Assembly (NCBI RefSeq): GCF_923868895.1
Contig: NZ_OV350343.1
Coordinates: 496,001 to 560,000, forward strand
Reading direction: 5' to 3'
DNA: 64,000 bases
Origin: Halomonas sp. TD01
GTDB taxonomy: Bacteria > Pseudomonadota > Gammaproteobacteria > Pseudomonadales > Halomonadaceae
The position numbers and the translations under genes are program-made. Each line of letters begins with the position of its first letter. Positions within the stretch are counted from its first letter, which is position 1. The notes beneath the pieces were generated by a model that saw nothing but the letters and a program-made list of their open reading frames with translations, made no database searches and was not told the DNA's origin. Of the stretch, positions 1-11,090 are shown piece by piece.

Positions 1-398
1 CCAGTACCCACAACCAGTAGCGTTTCTGCTGTCTCGCTGGCCAGCGCCTGCGCCGCCAAGGCAGAAGCAGCCGCTGTGCGGCGGCGCGTTAGTTCGCTGC
101 CATCAATGCAGGCCAGTGGCTGGCCATGCTTGCCTTCACTAAGCAAATACAGCCCTGAAATAGCAGGAATATTGTGTTGTGCATTTTGGGGAAACACATT
201 GACCATTTTGACGCCAATATAGCCTGCTGGCTCCCAGGCAGGCATTAGCAGCATGGTGGCTTCACCGTCGGGGCGATGCATCGCGTGATGATGGCGTGGC
301 GGAGATTCAACGCCGTTCACAAAGGTGGTATGTAGCCGCTTAATCAAACCTTTCCAGGTAAGATAGCGTTCCACTTCCGCCGCAGACACAACCCGCAT
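1..398 (-). CDS. Ornithine cyclodeaminase / mu-crystallin family protein (3' part outside window)
   Basis: The first 132 codons are visible and the gene runs off the left edge. The start is the ATG at 398-396, one base after the TGA of the RidA-family gene, so the two are probably translationally coupled. The translation (begins MRVVSAAEVERYLTWKGLI) has features of the NAD(P)-dependent ornithine cyclodeaminase/mu-crystallin fold: a conserved region around GYIGVKMVNVFPQN that positions the substrate, then a segment ending ETLLVVGTG, which is the start of the Rossmann nucleotide-binding loop. Members deaminate ornithine to proline, reduce cyclic imino acids, or act on alanine and related amino acids. 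The partner RidA protein would remove reactive imine intermediates, which suits an imine-forming or imine-reducing enzyme. The exact substrate cannot be read from the sequence. Confidence 0.85.
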   Translation of the reverse strand, partial: MRVVSAAEVERYLTWKGLIKRLHTTFVNGVESPPRHHHAMHRPDGEATMLLMPAWEPAGYIGVKMVNVFPQNAQHNIPAISGLYLLSEGKHGQPLACIDGSELTRRRTAAASALAAQALASETAETLLVVGT

Positions 399-399
399 A

Positions 400-756
400 T
401 CAAGCCTCCGGCAGCGCAGCAACAACCATGATTTCTACTTTCCATTCCGGCTTAGCAAGCTTGGCTTCAACCGCTGCACGTACGGGTGGGCGGCCAGGCA
501 CAACCCAGGCATCCCAGGCAGCATTCATTTGATCGAACTCAGCCATGCTGGTGACCCAAATTTGCGCCGAGATAAGCTGCTCTTTCGAGGTGCCTGCCTG
601 AGCTAACAGTTGGTCAATGCGCGCGAGCACTTGCTCCGTCTGGCCACGCATGTCAGCCGTTGCATCACTAGGCACTTGGCCGGCGAGATAAACGGTGCCG
701 TTGTGAATCGCGACTTGGCTCATACGGGCATTGCTGTCTTGATAGGTAACGCTCAT
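400..756 (-). CDS. RidA/YjgF-family enamine/imine deaminase
   Basis: This 118-residue protein has the length and fold signature of the RidA/YER057c/UK114 family: an N-terminal strand with VYLAGQVP and the C-terminal block GRPPVRAAVEA, whose Arg contacts the substrate carboxylate in family members. These proteins hydrolyse reactive enamines and imines released by PLP enzymes and amino-acid oxidases. The start ATG at 756 is preceded by GGAGAG at suitable spacing. The gene lies upstream of and almost touches the cyclodeaminase-like gene, and an AraC-type regulator lies upstream on the same strand, which suggests a small amino-acid catabolic module. It is a pathway-specific paralogue type rather than the archetypal ridA, so no symbol is given. 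Confidence 0.88.
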   Translation of the reverse strand: MSVTYQDSNARMSQVAIHNGTVYLAGQVPSDATADMRGQTEQVLARIDQLLAQAGTSKEQLISAQIWVTSMAEFDQMNAAWDAWVVPGRPPVRAAVEAKLAKPEWKVEIMVVAALPEA

Positions 757-885
757 GGTGTCTCTCCAAGGAAGGTGGGAATCCTCTTGAGACTACGATG
801 ATGATGAGCGGCGTGCTTGCCCGAAACTCTGGGAAATTTGCCCGTAAGTGTTGAAACGTGCCGGGCATTGTTGATCGCGGGTAGG

Positions 886-1653
886 CTAGCGATCTGAGGA
901 GGGGGCAATCTCAAAGTAGCGCCGATAGGCGCGTGAAAAGCTACCTTGGTCGCGGAAGCCAACCAGCATGGCAATATGGCCCAGGCTTAGCGCGCTGTGC
1001 CTAACCAACGTACGCGCGTGTTCAAGCCGCCTGCGCTGAACATACGCTAAGGGTGTCACACCGGTTAGCTCACGAAAGCAAGCATGAAAATGGCCAGGGC
1101 TTAGCGCACATAATGCGGCTAATTGCTCAACCCGAATATCGTCCGCCAAGTGCTGATCCAGCCAAGCATCCAGCCTTTCTAGATCCAGCCGCTCACTGAT
1201 ACAACGCACGCCAATCTGATCAGCAACTTGCTTCGGCTCATCTTGGAGGTACATATACAGCGCTCGAAGCAGCAGCACGGCAATTTCATTTTGTAGCGCG
1301 GGACACTGCTCTAACTGATGCGTCAAGGCATGGGTAAGCTGATTAAGCGCCGGAGGCACGGTGAAAAAACGCGGCTTATCGAACAGCCGCTCGATTTCAC
1401 TGCCTTTCTCCAACACGGCCAAGTGCTTCACCGGAATATCCAGCACCAGCGTGCGGTTACTGCCATCGCCTTGGTACTCATGATGTCGAGACGATGGAAT
1501 CAAGCAGCCACGGCGTGCCGTGACGCGCTCGCTCTGCCCTTCCATAGCAAGCTCAGTCACGCCACACGTCGCCAGTATTAACTGGTGAAAATCGTGGGAG
1601 TGAGACACCTGCTCTGGGGCTAAATTGCGATTATGCAGCTCAAACTGGTCCAT
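886..1653 (-). CDS. AraC-family transcriptional regulator with N-terminal cupin-like domain
   Basis: This 255-residue protein has an N-terminal AraC-type sensor domain (about 1-140; the HSHDFHQLI segment is the cupin strand) and a C-terminal pair of helix-turn-helix motifs (about 160-253). The first HTH is around VEQLAALCALSPGHFHACF and the second around LGHIAMLVGFRDQGSFSRAY, with the usual linker TPLAYVQRRRLEHAR. The C-terminus ends shortly after the FEIAPS motif, as expected. It lies 129 bp upstream of the RidA-family gene in the same direction, so it probably controls the RidA/cyclodeaminase pair or is co-transcribed with it. The effector is unknown. Confidence 0.9.
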   Translation of the reverse strand: MDQFELHNRNLAPEQVSHSHDFHQLILATCGVTELAMEGQSERVTARRGCLIPSSRHHEYQGDGSNRTLVLDIPVKHLAVLEKGSEIERLFDKPRFFTVPPALNQLTHALTHQLEQCPALQNEIAVLLLRALYMYLQDEPKQVADQIGVRCISERLDLERLDAWLDQHLADDIRVEQLAALCALSPGHFHACFRELTGVTPLAYVQRRRLEHARTLVRHSALSLGHIAMLVGFRDQGSFSRAYRRYFEIAPSSDR

Positions 1654-1715
1654 GGACGTACCGTTTGGTTCTACGTTGACGATTGCACTATAAAACGGCT
1701 GACCATAGAAAAGCG

Positions 1716-1746
1716 AGAAAGCGCCAACGCTTGGCTAACGCTTTCT
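1716..1746 (-). terminator. Possible hairpin downstream of the giant surface protein gene
   Basis: Perfect 8-bp arms (AGAAAGCG at 1716-1723 and CGCTTTCT at 1739-1746) enclose a loop with a smaller dyad (CCAA-CGC-TTGG). Read on the minus strand it lies about 90 bp beyond the stop of the giant gene and is followed by a T-rich stretch, CGCTTTTCT. It could be a weak intrinsic terminator. Because it also lies within 100 bp upstream of the AraC-type gene start, it could equally be an operator. Confidence 0.35.
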
Positions 1747-1835
1747 TTAATACGTAAAACAATTTTACAAACAGCTAAATCGACGTTTGAAAGACGGTCT
1801 CCGCCAAACTAGCCAACACCGCCTTCACACAGTCA

Positions 1836-4800
1836 TTAGGCAATCGTGTTGTAATTGGTATTCCAGTTAACGTTATCAAAGTCGCCAAGATTAATATTCT
1901 CGAACGACGCTAGCGTGTCAGTTTCAAACGCACTGTTTGAAAGTGCTTCGACACGTTGCAGCAGCGCGTCATCGGCGATCTCTTGCGTACTACCATCACC
2001 CGCCAAGAGGTACACCACATCACCGCTTTCCAGGCCAAGCTGATCGAGCCAATCAACGCCGCTCTCGAATTCAGCAGTTGTGAACACGGCGAAGGCGTCG
2101 TTAACATCTAGCGTTTGCACCTCCTCGCTAATAACAAGTCCTGCGCCTTCGCCACGCAGTGCTGCAAACTCCTCGGCGGTCAGGTCAACACGTAGCTCGT
2201 CGGCACCTGGCACATTGCCGACGCGGAAATCGGTGATGCTCATCACCTCGCTACCAGGCTGACCATCCACCGTAAAGGTTTGGGCGAGTTGATCAACGCT
2301 ACCACCGGCTTCGGCACCCGGCTGATGCGTGTAACCATTGACCGTAAAGGCAATATTCAGATCCTGCTCGGCGTCACTCTCAAGCGGGTCATCAATGACG
2401 ACAATGCTTGCGGCATCATTGACCAGAAATTCAGCTGGTACACCACCATTGCCTGCGACATTAAGCGTGTAGATATTGCTATAAGTGTCCTGCACTACCC
2501 ATGAGGTTAGCGAGGAGAGAGGCACGTCGTTATTTACCGCGCCGTCCAGCAGCGTACTGGCGGTGACAAACAGCTCCTCGGCCGCGCGAACATCCAGCAA
2601 TCCAGCATCGAAAAATGCGCTTTGAGCGGTATCCAGCGAGTAGTTTTCAGGGATGCTTCCTCCACTGATAAAGCGCTGCACTAGGTCTGCCAGAGGGTAA
2701 GAAACCGTTAGCCCTGTTTGGTCAAAGTTCTCTAGCTCGCTGAGTACTTCAAAATCTTGATAACCGATCTCATCAGTATTGACGCGCACACTACTCGCCG
2801 CTAACAGCACGTCACTATCGATAGCCTCCATGAGCTGCTGAACACTATCTTCTATCACCCAGTTCAGCAGCGTTTCGCGGTCTAGCTCAGCGGCATTGTT
2901 GGCACCTGCCATAATGGAGGCAACGGTGGCTAGCAGCTGCTCACCTTCCGCTACGGTTAACGAGGAAGCATCGAAAGGCTGGTCAGCCAGCACTTGGTAA
3001 CTACCCGGACGCTCATCGGAGCTGGCAGGCAATACCTCTCCGGCATTTATTACGGCAACCGCTTCTTGTAAGGAGTAACCCACCTCTACGCTATCGAGCG
3101 ACACGTTGCCTAGCGCAACAAACGCCTCGTACTGCTCGGCGGTCAGAAGCTCATCAGCTCCCAACTGCAAGCTGATGTTAGCTGCGCCCGTTACCCACGC
3201 CTCTTCACTTGCCACCAATAGATTAGCCGCCTGAGCATCGGTAATACTCCAGGTCTGAAGCATTTCCACACTGACATTGCGGCTGTTTAGCGCGCCATCC
3301 ACAATCGCCTGAACTGACTGGTATCGAGCTTCAGCATCAGCAACCGTAGCCAGTAGGAAATTCGGCAATTCAATATTACTTGGCGTAATTTCATAGCTAT
3401 TGGCAATGCTTTCAATCTGATTCAGCGTTAAGTTGCTGGTTAAAATAAACCGCACTGGCGTATCGCCAAGCTCAAAATTATCTAACCGTTGTAAACGCTG
3501 TAAATCGGCAATCGCTAGAATATCGTTATTAACCGACACCTGCTCCGCACCGGTAATATGCAGCGGGAATTCGGTGCCAGCCTGAGCCTCTAGCAAGGCA
3601 GCTGCCGTATCAACAACCGTCCACTTCAGTAATGCGTTCACCGAAGGCGTGGGCCCATTGGCATTTGCCAATGCAGATAGCGCCTTATCCACCAACGGTT
3701 TAACGTCAGCAGCGGTGAAGGTACCCACGGACAGCTCTTCATCAGCAATACGATAACCCACACTGTTATCGCCTGGATCTTTATTGAGACTTTCAACACC
3801 CTCTTCGTCAATGATCTCTAATGCTTCTTCTAGGGTGTACAGCACCTCAATGGGGTCATCGGCATACTGATAGTTGCCTAGAGTCATCAACGACTGATAG
3901 TGCGCGTAGGTGATTTGATCATCCGTAATCACGACATTGCCAGCCAACGTTATATGGCCCTGATTGATCGCACGAATAACGTTGTCAGCCGTGTCGCTTA
4001 CCGTCCAGTCGAACAGGGCTTGAACGGTTTCATTGTTATTTTCGAGACCATTAGCCGCTTCCAAAACCGTCCGGATGTTTGCCAAGGTATCGGCGGATTC
4101 TGCGACGGTTAAGGTCTCTACCAGGGCTGTTTTGTTATCTAGCAGGCTAAAACGTCCTGCTGGTGCGAGCAGATCGGCCTCTTCGGCACGCAACGCATCG
4201 CTAATATCGGCGTAGGTTACTGCGGTCGTATCACCTAAGCTAAAGTTGTTCAGCGTCGTATCCAAACGCTCATATTGCGCTGCGGTTAAGGTGAGGTTAG
4301 TGACTTGAATGGTATCCGCAAGCTGCAACCCATCTGGAAGATTAGCCCTTAACTGCGCCTGGATATTGGTATAACTATCAAGCACGCTCCAGGTATAAAC
4401 ATTGCCGAGATTGGGCGCGTTTTCGGCGCTATCTAGCAGTTGGCGCACAGCGGCCAGATCATTGATAGCAGACTGTACGGTCAATGGTTGTGGGGCAAAT
4501 AACGCGCCAGTACTAATAATGTAATTAGCCACGACATCGTCGATACCGACGCTAAACGCCTGCGCTAGCGTGTACTCCACCTGTTCGTCGCCACGCTGAT
4601 ACCCAGCGTTATTGCTTTCAATCGCTAGCAGCGCATTGTATTGAACAATGGTAATCGCTTGGTCGGTGACACGAAGTTCATCAGCAAGAGCGATATGCAA
4701 TGCACCTTGCTCAACGGCTAAAATCGCCTCAGCAGTATCATTAATCACCCAATCAAACAGCTCATTAGCGTCTAGCCCATCGGCGTTATTGGCACCGCTG

Positions 4801-7800
4801 ATAATGTCTTCAACACGGGCAAGCTCAGAACTAGCACCAGCAACGCTAAGTTCTCCTGGGCTGTAAGCTTCTGGCGCAATTTGATAGTTATCCGCCAGCT
4901 CAATGTCTGTACTGATAGCACCTTCTAAGGTGTAGCGAACAACCGTGGCAGCCAGTTCAAAGTTATCTAACATGGCCAAGCGTTCGTACTGGGATTGATT
5001 AATTCCCGCATTGGCGACACGCACTTGGTCCGCCAGCATCACGTGATCTTCGGCAATATCGCCAATGATAGTATTGGCGTTATCGACCACTACCCAGCTA
5101 AACGGCAAAACTTCGCGCAGCTCCTCACTGTTTTCAGCGTTTTCTACTAACGCATCGATCTGGAGGTACTGTTCCCGCGCGTCTGCCACGGTGAGCTCGC
5201 CACCCTGACGGCTGGCCTCAGAATTAATCGCATAATTGGTGAGCAACGAGCCAGCATCTTCAGCTTCAATGGCTTCCGACAACGTGTACTCAACAGTTTC
5301 TCCGGTGCGTACGTAATTGCTCTGAAGTCCTGTTAGGGCTTCATACTGCGCTAAGGTAATCACACCATCGCTAACGTTGACGGCATTGGCACGCAGTAAA
5401 TGGGCAACATCACCCGCATCCAAAATAGCGCCAACCGTATCAAGCACTGTCCAGTTGAAGAGTTGATCGACATTGGGCGTTTCTGGGTTCAGCGCATTCG
5501 CCAGAATGTTGTCTACGGTCGCGAGCGTATCTTCTGCTTTCAACACGCTAACACTGCCCGCATTAAAGGGCGGTTGTTGGGCGATTTCGTAGTTTTCGGC
5601 AAGCACGTCGGCAGCGATTGCTTGTGCCAAGGTGTAGCCCACAACGGTGTCGCCTAGCTGGAAGTTATCCAACGTATTAAGCTGATCAAATTCACCGACG
5701 GTTATCGCACGATCACTAATAGTGACGGGGTTAGCGCCAGCGACGTGGCCATCGTTGATATCCGCAATAATGGCACTAGCACTATCACTCACGGCCCACT
5801 GAAATAGCGTCAGTGGCGGTTGATTGTTGGCACCTTCCAAAACCCGCGAAACATCGGCAAAGGCTGAAGCTGCTTGTGCGACAGTCACGGTACCGACATC
5901 AAGGGGAGCATCGAGATCAATGATGTAGTTGCTGGCCAGCGGTGTTGCATCGAGGGCTTGTGCAAGCGTATAGCCTACTTCTGTGGCACCTAGCTCGAAA
6001 TTGCTCAGCGCATCGAGCTGCTTAAATTGCTCTGGCGTAATGACGGCTTCTGTGACGCTGACACGGCGGGCTTCATTAAGCTGCGGGTCAGCGCTGGAAG
6101 CGTCTATCACGTTGTCAAAACTATCGAGGATGGTCCAGTTCAACAACATCTCGCGTGTTAAACCATCATCCCCAGTGTTCAGCGCGCGATCTGTTAACAG
6201 CCGTGTTTCATCAATAAGCTCTGCCGCTTCACGCAGGCTTAATTCATTATTAACAAACGGCGTTTCTGGATCTAACGTGTAGTTTGCGGGCATTTCTGCC
6301 GTTTTCAGCGCCTCTTCAAGCGTGTAAGGCACCACCGTGCTGCCAAGTACAAAGTTATCCAGCGTATTCAAGTCTGCAAACTGGTCCGGCCGGATCGTTT
6401 CATCCGTTAGCGTAACGCGCTCAGCACCTAAAACGGCGGGGCGCTCCAAACCGCCAGTCACCAACACATCTTCGACGCTAGCGCGAATTGACCAAGTGTA
6501 AATGTCGGAAAGCTCGATAGGCGCCGTTCCAACATCGTAATCACCTGCTAAGATCTTCTCCACCAGCGCTAAACGGTCAGCGGCGACGGTCAATCCCAAC
6601 GTGCCCGCAGAGAACGACTGATCAGGGTTGATCAAGTACTGAGAGGGCAAGTCTCCTTTTTGCGCAAGATTAACCGCGGTTTGAAGCGTGAGATAAGGAA
6701 GATCAGCGCGAACATCAATCGTATTGGAAAGATCGCTGTTGGGGTTTTGAACCGCTTGTTGAGCATCGCGAAGTGGGTTGCTGTCGCCGTCTCGATAAGC
6801 ATCAAGGTTGACGTCCGCCCCCGCGTTATCAATAGCGTCTAGTGCTTGCTTTACCTGACCGGCGATAGAAGGCAGCCCTAATGCATCAGCCATTTGCTGA
6901 TTGGTCAGCTCACGACCCGCTTCATTGGCTTGATTGAGTGCGTTGGCAAGTAGTGAAAGCGCGTCGCTACTGCTAATACCCGCACTGTTGGCCATCGCTA
7001 GCAAGCCAGCAACTTTAACACCCGCGACAAGCAACTCAACGCTAGCAGAGTCTTCTCCCAGTGGGTCGGTAGTCAGCAAATCAACGCGCTCATCTAGCCC
7101 CAACGCGGTTTTAATCACACTTTGCGACGTAGCATCGTTGACATCAAACTGCGCCGATAGCTGAACCATCATGGTGGTCAACGGCGTGATCACTGTGGCA
7201 CCTTCTGGCGCTCGCAACACCCCGTTGAAGGGCAGCCCAGTGGCAATGTCAACGCCACCTGTGGCAGTCAAGATACCGCTGCCCTGCAGGCCACTGAAGA
7301 AACCGCTATTATCGGTTTCCACTTGATTAGCGTTAACGGCACGAGTAACGGTGGCACCAGCAATATAGCCATCAATCACATAGCCGCTGATCGTGGGTGG
7401 TTCTGGTGCAGGCGGTGTTGAGGAACCACCACCTCCCCCGCCGCCAGCTGCAGCAGCTCCTAACGCCAGCGCACCGCCACCGATGTAAAGCCAAGGTGGA
7501 ATCTCACCAAAAGAGCTAACTGGGGTGCTGCTACCGCTTGTGGCACTTGTATTACTTGGCGTGGTTTCGTTGCCGCTAACGCTAGGTGAAAAAGACGCAC
7601 TAGGCACAAAGAGCAGCGTGCCAAAGTCAGTGCTTTCTGCCACACCTTGCTGCAACGCACTGCTCGGGCTGATCAACAAAAGATCGCCCTGTTGAACCAC
7701 AGCGCCACGCTCCACGAGCAACAGTGAGCCATCAGCACGGGTAATCATTACATTACCATCGGGCAACAGCTCCCATGTCTGCACATTGGGCAACTGGCTT

Positions 7801-8282
7801 AACGGCACAAGAAGGCCGCTGTCGGCATCCAGCTTTTCCATAAGCGCCGTGATATCGACCACCACGCGCCCGCCTTCAAGCTCAACATCCGCAGCCGCTA
7901 GGTAAATACGCTGGCCGTTATCCATTACCAATGTCAGGCTGCCATTAGGTTGGCGAATAACCTCATCAACCCCTTGCAGGTCATTAACAGCAACCATGTC
8001 ATCTGCCATCGCCTGCTGAGCCATCAGCGGTAGAACCAGCGTTGCCGCCATTCCACCATGCTTTAACACTTTTTGGTTTTTCGCCATCCAACGGCGAACG
8101 AAAGCAAGGCGTGCCTGCGGATCAGCCGGTATTTCTATGCGCGCCACACCCTCTTGGGTGTCAGCGAACGCTTGCCAGTCGCCCTGGGAGCCCACTGAAC
8201 TCACCCTGACGCCATTGAGCAAGTGGCCGTTCATCACACCAGGCTGGGTCGACTTAAGAATATCGGCTGATGATATCGCCAT
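1836..8282 (-). CDS. Giant BapA-like repetitive surface/adhesion protein
   Basis: The product is 2,148 residues. The ATG at 8282 is preferred because GGAGAAG lies a few bases upstream; a GTG five codons earlier overlaps that ribosome site. Residues 1 to about 270 resemble the BapA/LapF prefix domain, with a hydrophobic segment near 74-93 ending in AQQAMA. A Ser/Thr-rich stretch and a run of seven Gly near 280 lead to a VIDGYIAGATV domain (about 298-520). Twelve tandem repeats of roughly 110 residues follow (about 527-1910), each carrying YTLxxA, NYxI, LAxVxxIL and a (F/N)W(T/V)(V/I)xDT block. The C-terminal 240 residues are acidic with no calcium-binding RTX nonapeptides and end NYNTIA. Proteins of this class are usually exported by type I secretion and act in biofilm or cell attachment, but no exporter is encoded nearby. 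Function is inferred from architecture. Confidence 0.8.
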   Translation of the reverse strand: MAISSADILKSTQPGVMNGHLLNGVRVSSVGSQGDWQAFADTQEGVARIEIPADPQARLAFVRRWMAKNQKVLKHGGMAATLVLPLMAQQAMADDMVAVNDLQGVDEVIRQPNGSLTLVMDNGQRIYLAAADVELEGGRVVVDITALMEKLDADSGLLVPLSQLPNVQTWELLPDGNVMITRADGSLLLVERGAVVQQGDLLLISPSSALQQGVAESTDFGTLLFVPSASFSPSVSGNETTPSNTSATSGSSTPVSSFGEIPPWLYIGGGALALGAAAAGGGGGGGSSTPPAPEPPTISGYVIDGYIAGATVTRAVNANQVETDNSGFFSGLQGSGILTATGGVDIATGLPFNGVLRAPEGATVITPLTTMMVQLSAQFDVNDATSQSVIKTALGLDERVDLLTTDPLGEDSASVELLVAGVKVAGLLAMANSAGISSSDALSLLANALNQANEAGRELTNQQMADALGLPSIAGQVKQALDAIDNAGADVNLDAYRDGDSNPLRDAQQAVQNPNSDLSNTIDVRADLPYLTLQTAVNLAQKGDLPSQYLINPDQSFSAGTLGLTVAADRLALVEKILAGDYDVGTAPIELSDIYTWSIRASVEDVLVTGGLERPAVLGAERVTLTDETIRPDQFADLNTLDNFVLGSTVVPYTLEEALKTAEMPANYTLDPETPFVNNELSLREAAELIDETRLLTDRALNTGDDGLTREMLLNWTILDSFDNVIDASSADPQLNEARRVSVTEAVITPEQFKQLDALSNFELGATEVGYTLAQALDATPLASNYIIDLDAPLDVGTVTVAQAASAFADVSRVLEGANNQPPLTLFQWAVSDSASAIIADINDGHVAGANPVTISDRAITVGEFDQLNTLDNFQLGDTVVGYTLAQAIAADVLAENYEIAQQPPFNAGSVSVLKAEDTLATVDNILANALNPETPNVDQLFNWTVLDTVGAILDAGDVAHLLRANAVNVSDGVITLAQYEALTGLQSNYVRTGETVEYTLSEAIEAEDAGSLLTNYAINSEASRQGGELTVADAREQYLQIDALVENAENSEELREVLPFSWVVVDNANTIIGDIAEDHVMLADQVRVANAGINQSQYERLAMLDNFELAATVVRYTLEGAISTDIELADNYQIAPEAYSPGELSVAGASSELARVEDIISGANNADGLDANELFDWVINDTAEAILAVEQGALHIALADELRVTDQAITIVQYNALLAIESNNAGYQRGDEQVEYTLAQAFSVGIDDVVANYIISTGALFAPQPLTVQSAINDLAAVRQLLDSAENAPNLGNVYTWSVLDSYTNIQAQLRANLPDGLQLADTIQVTNLTLTAAQYERLDTTLNNFSLGDTTAVTYADISDALRAEEADLLAPAGRFSLLDNKTALVETLTVAESADTLANIRTVLEAANGLENNNETVQALFDWTVSDTADNVIRAINQGHITLAGNVVITDDQITYAHYQSLMTLGNYQYADDPIEVLYTLEEALEIIDEEGVESLNKDPGDNSVGYRIADEELSVGTFTAADVKPLVDKALSALANANGPTPSVNALLKWTVVDTAAALLEAQAGTEFPLHITGAEQVSVNNDILAIADLQRLQRLDNFELGDTPVRFILTSNLTLNQIESIANSYEITPSNIELPNFLLATVADAEARYQSVQAIVDGALNSRNVSVEMLQTWSITDAQAANLLVASEEAWVTGAANISLQLGADELLTAEQYEAFVALGNVSLDSVEVGYSLQEAVAVINAGEVLPASSDERPGSYQVLADQPFDASSLTVAEGEQLLATVASIMAGANNAAELDRETLLNWVIEDSVQQLMEAIDSDVLLAASSVRVNTDEIGYQDFEVLSELENFDQTGLTVSYPLADLVQRFISGGSIPENYSLDTAQSAFFDAGLLDVRAAEELFVTASTLLDGAVNNDVPLSSLTSWVVQDTYSNIYTLNVAGNGGVPAEFLVNDAASIVVIDDPLESDAEQDLNIAFTVNGYTHQPGAEAGGSVDQLAQTFTVDGQPGSEVMSITDFRVGNVPGADELRVDLTAEEFAALRGEGAGLVISEEVQTLDVNDAFAVFTTAEFESGVDWLDQLGLESGDVVYLLAGDGSTQEIADDALLQRVEALSNSAFETDTLASFENINLGDFDNVNWNTNYNTIA

Positions 8283-8565
8283 TGAGCACTTCTCCACTGA
8301 AAGTTCGCAGGCGCTTGGCGCCTAATCGTTTTTATATCCGGTTGGCGTACATCGCCCACGCGCCTGCACACACCGTGCTTACCAAGCGCATTAGAAAAAT
8401 AGGCTTAAGTATTCCACAAAGAAGTGTTAGCCAAACCCTGAAAAAGACTGGTTATATAGCGGTAACAGAGCATTAGACGCATCGCCACTACCGAAACGCG
8501 GTAGCAAGCAATGGAATCAGCCGAAAAGCGCGGCCAGATGAAAAGGGATCGTAAAAAGCAGGCAC

Positions 8566-8599
8566 AAAAAAGGGCCTAGCGATAAATCGCTAAGCCCTT
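8566..8599 (-). terminator. Rho-independent terminator after tRNA-Leu
   Basis: Read on the minus strand, AAGGGCTTAGCGAT pairs with ATCGCTAGGCCCTT with one unpaired position and is followed by a run of T. It begins six bases beyond the 3' CCA of the tRNA gene, so it ends that transcript. Confidence 0.85.
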
Positions 8600-8604
8600 G
8601 AATT

Positions 8605-8691
8605 TGGTGCCGGTGGCCAGACTCGAACTGGCACACCCGTAAAGGCGGCGGATTTTGAATCCGCTGCGTCTACCAATTCCGCCACACCGGC
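8605..8691 (-). tRNA. tRNA-Leu (anticodon CAA)
   Basis: This is an 87-nt class II tRNA on the minus strand. The acceptor stem pairs GCCGGTG (8691-8685) with CACCGGC, followed by discriminator A and an encoded CCA (8607-8605). The anticodon arm GCGGA-TTCAAAA-TCCGC gives anticodon CAA, reading UUG codons. The long variable arm and a T-arm with GTTCGAGTC are visible. It stands alone between its own promoter and terminator, convergent in neither direction with another RNA gene. Confidence 0.97.
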
Positions 8692-8702
8692 AATGGCTGC
8701 GC

Positions 8703-8730
8703 ATTATACGTAGATAACCTCACAGGTCAA
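8703..8730 (-). promoter_or_regulatory. Sigma-70 promoter of tRNA-Leu
   Basis: On the minus strand a TTGACC -35 box (8730-8725) and a perfect TATAAT -10 box (8708-8703) are separated by 16 bp. The -10 box ends 11 bp before the mature tRNA 5' end at 8691, leaving room for a very short leader. Confidence 0.8.
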
Positions 8731-8804
8731 TCACATTGACTGACTTTATCTATCTAAAGCGCTATCCTATGCCGCCTGTTTGACCACTGATAAGAGCCAT
8801 TTCC

Positions 8805-9836
8805 ATGCAGCGCGCGGATTTTCATTTCGAGCTACCCGACGAGCTAATTGCTCGCTACCCTTCTGAGCAGCGCAGCGACTGCCGTTTGCTATGTGTGGAT
8901 GGTCAAAGCGGCGCACTCGAGCATCGTCGATTTCCTGATTTACTTGAGCTACTCGAACCCGGCGACTTGCTGGTATTCAATGATACGCGTGTCATTCCAG
9001 CACGCTTGCACGGCCACAAAGCTAGCGGCGGTAAAGTAGAAATGCTGCTGGAGCGTCCGTTGGATAGCCACCGTGGTTTAGCGCATATCCGTTCGAGCAA
9101 ATCGCCCAAACCTGGCACCGAACTGATCTTTGAAGGCGATATTCATGCGGTGGTTGAAGGCCGTCGCGATGCGCTTTTTGAGCTGCGCTTTTTAGGCGAC
9201 ACGCCCATGATTGCGCTGCTTGAAAAGCACGGCCATATGCCACTGCCACCCTATATCACCCGTGACGATGAGCTGAGTGATCGGGAACGCTATCAAACCG
9301 TGTACGCCCGCCGCGACGGCGCAGTAGCAGCGCCTACCGCGGGGCTTCACTTTGACCAGCCGTTGCTGGATGCCCTGGCAGAGAAAGGCATTAACAGTGC
9401 CTTTGTGACCTTGCACGTCGGCGCTGGCACCTTTCAGCCTGTGCGCGTCGACAACATCCTCGAACACCACATGCACAGCGAGTGGATTGAGGTTTCTGAG
9501 GACGCCTGTCAAAAAGTTCGCGACACTCAGGCCGCTGGAAAACGGGTCATTGCTGTCGGCACTACTAGCGTGCGCTGCTTAGAAAGCGCTTGCCTGAAAA
9601 GTAACGACGGCCAGATCGCCCCCTACAGCGGCGACACCGATATCTTTATCTACCCTGGCTATGAGTGGCGCTGTGTGGATGCCCTAATTACCAACTTTCA
9701 CCTGCCCGAGTCGACCCTGCTGATGCTGGTCTCCGCGTTTGCAGGCTATGACCACATGATGCGGGCATACCACACGGCAGTTGACGAGCGCTACGCGTTC
9801 TTTAGTTATGGCGATGCCATGCTGCTGACCCGCTAG
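8805..9836 (+). CDS. queA: S-adenosylmethionine:tRNA ribosyltransferase-isomerase
   Basis: QueA transfers and isomerises the ribosyl moiety of S-adenosylmethionine onto preQ1 at the wobble position of GUN-anticodon tRNAs, making epoxyqueuosine in the cytoplasm. The 343-residue protein has the full family length and signatures: [19 protein letters not shown] at the N-terminus, [11 protein letters not shown] near 65, [12 protein letters not shown] near 180, [11 protein letters not shown] near 202 and a C-terminal [19 protein letters not shown] block. It is followed 64 bp later by tgt, the enzyme acting just before it in the pathway, and then by yajC-secDF, the classic gammaproteobacterial order. 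Confidence 0.98.
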   Translation: MQRADFHFELPDELIARYPSEQRSDCRLLCVDGQSGALEHRRFPDLLELLEPGDLLVFNDTRVIPARLHGHKASGGKVEMLLERPLDSHRGLAHIRSSKSPKPGTELIFEGDIHAVVEGRRDALFELRFLGDTPMIALLEKHGHMPLPPYITRDDELSDRERYQTVYARRDGAVAAPTAGLHFDQPLLDALAEKGINSAFVTLHVGAGTFQPVRVDNILEHHMHSEWIEVSEDACQKVRDTQAAGKRVIAVGTTSVRCLESACLKSNDGQIAPYSGDTDIFIYPGYEWRCVDALITNFHLPESTLLMLVSAFAGYDHMMRAYHTAVDERYAFFSYGDAMLLTR

Positions 9837-9882
9837 ACACGATACGCCCAGCGCCTTAACCGATTATTGACGAGTTATTTAG

Positions 9883-11019
<1,137 letters not shown>

Positions 11020-11090
11020 TCGCCATCCGCCATTGGCGGGTGGTTTAATCGGTTCACCCATTGAGTTTTCTAACCCAGGAGTTCTCTGCA

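Noticed and set aside
8311..8335. A plus-strand hairpin with T-run (AGGCGC-TT-GGCGCCT, then TTTTT) in front of the giant gene
   Set aside because: No plus-strand gene ends here; the position is the 5' leader of a minus-strand gene, and the stem is only six base pairs.
8736..8768. A queA promoter TTGACT ... TATCCT
   Set aside because: Spacing is 21 bp, too long for a sigma-70 promoter.
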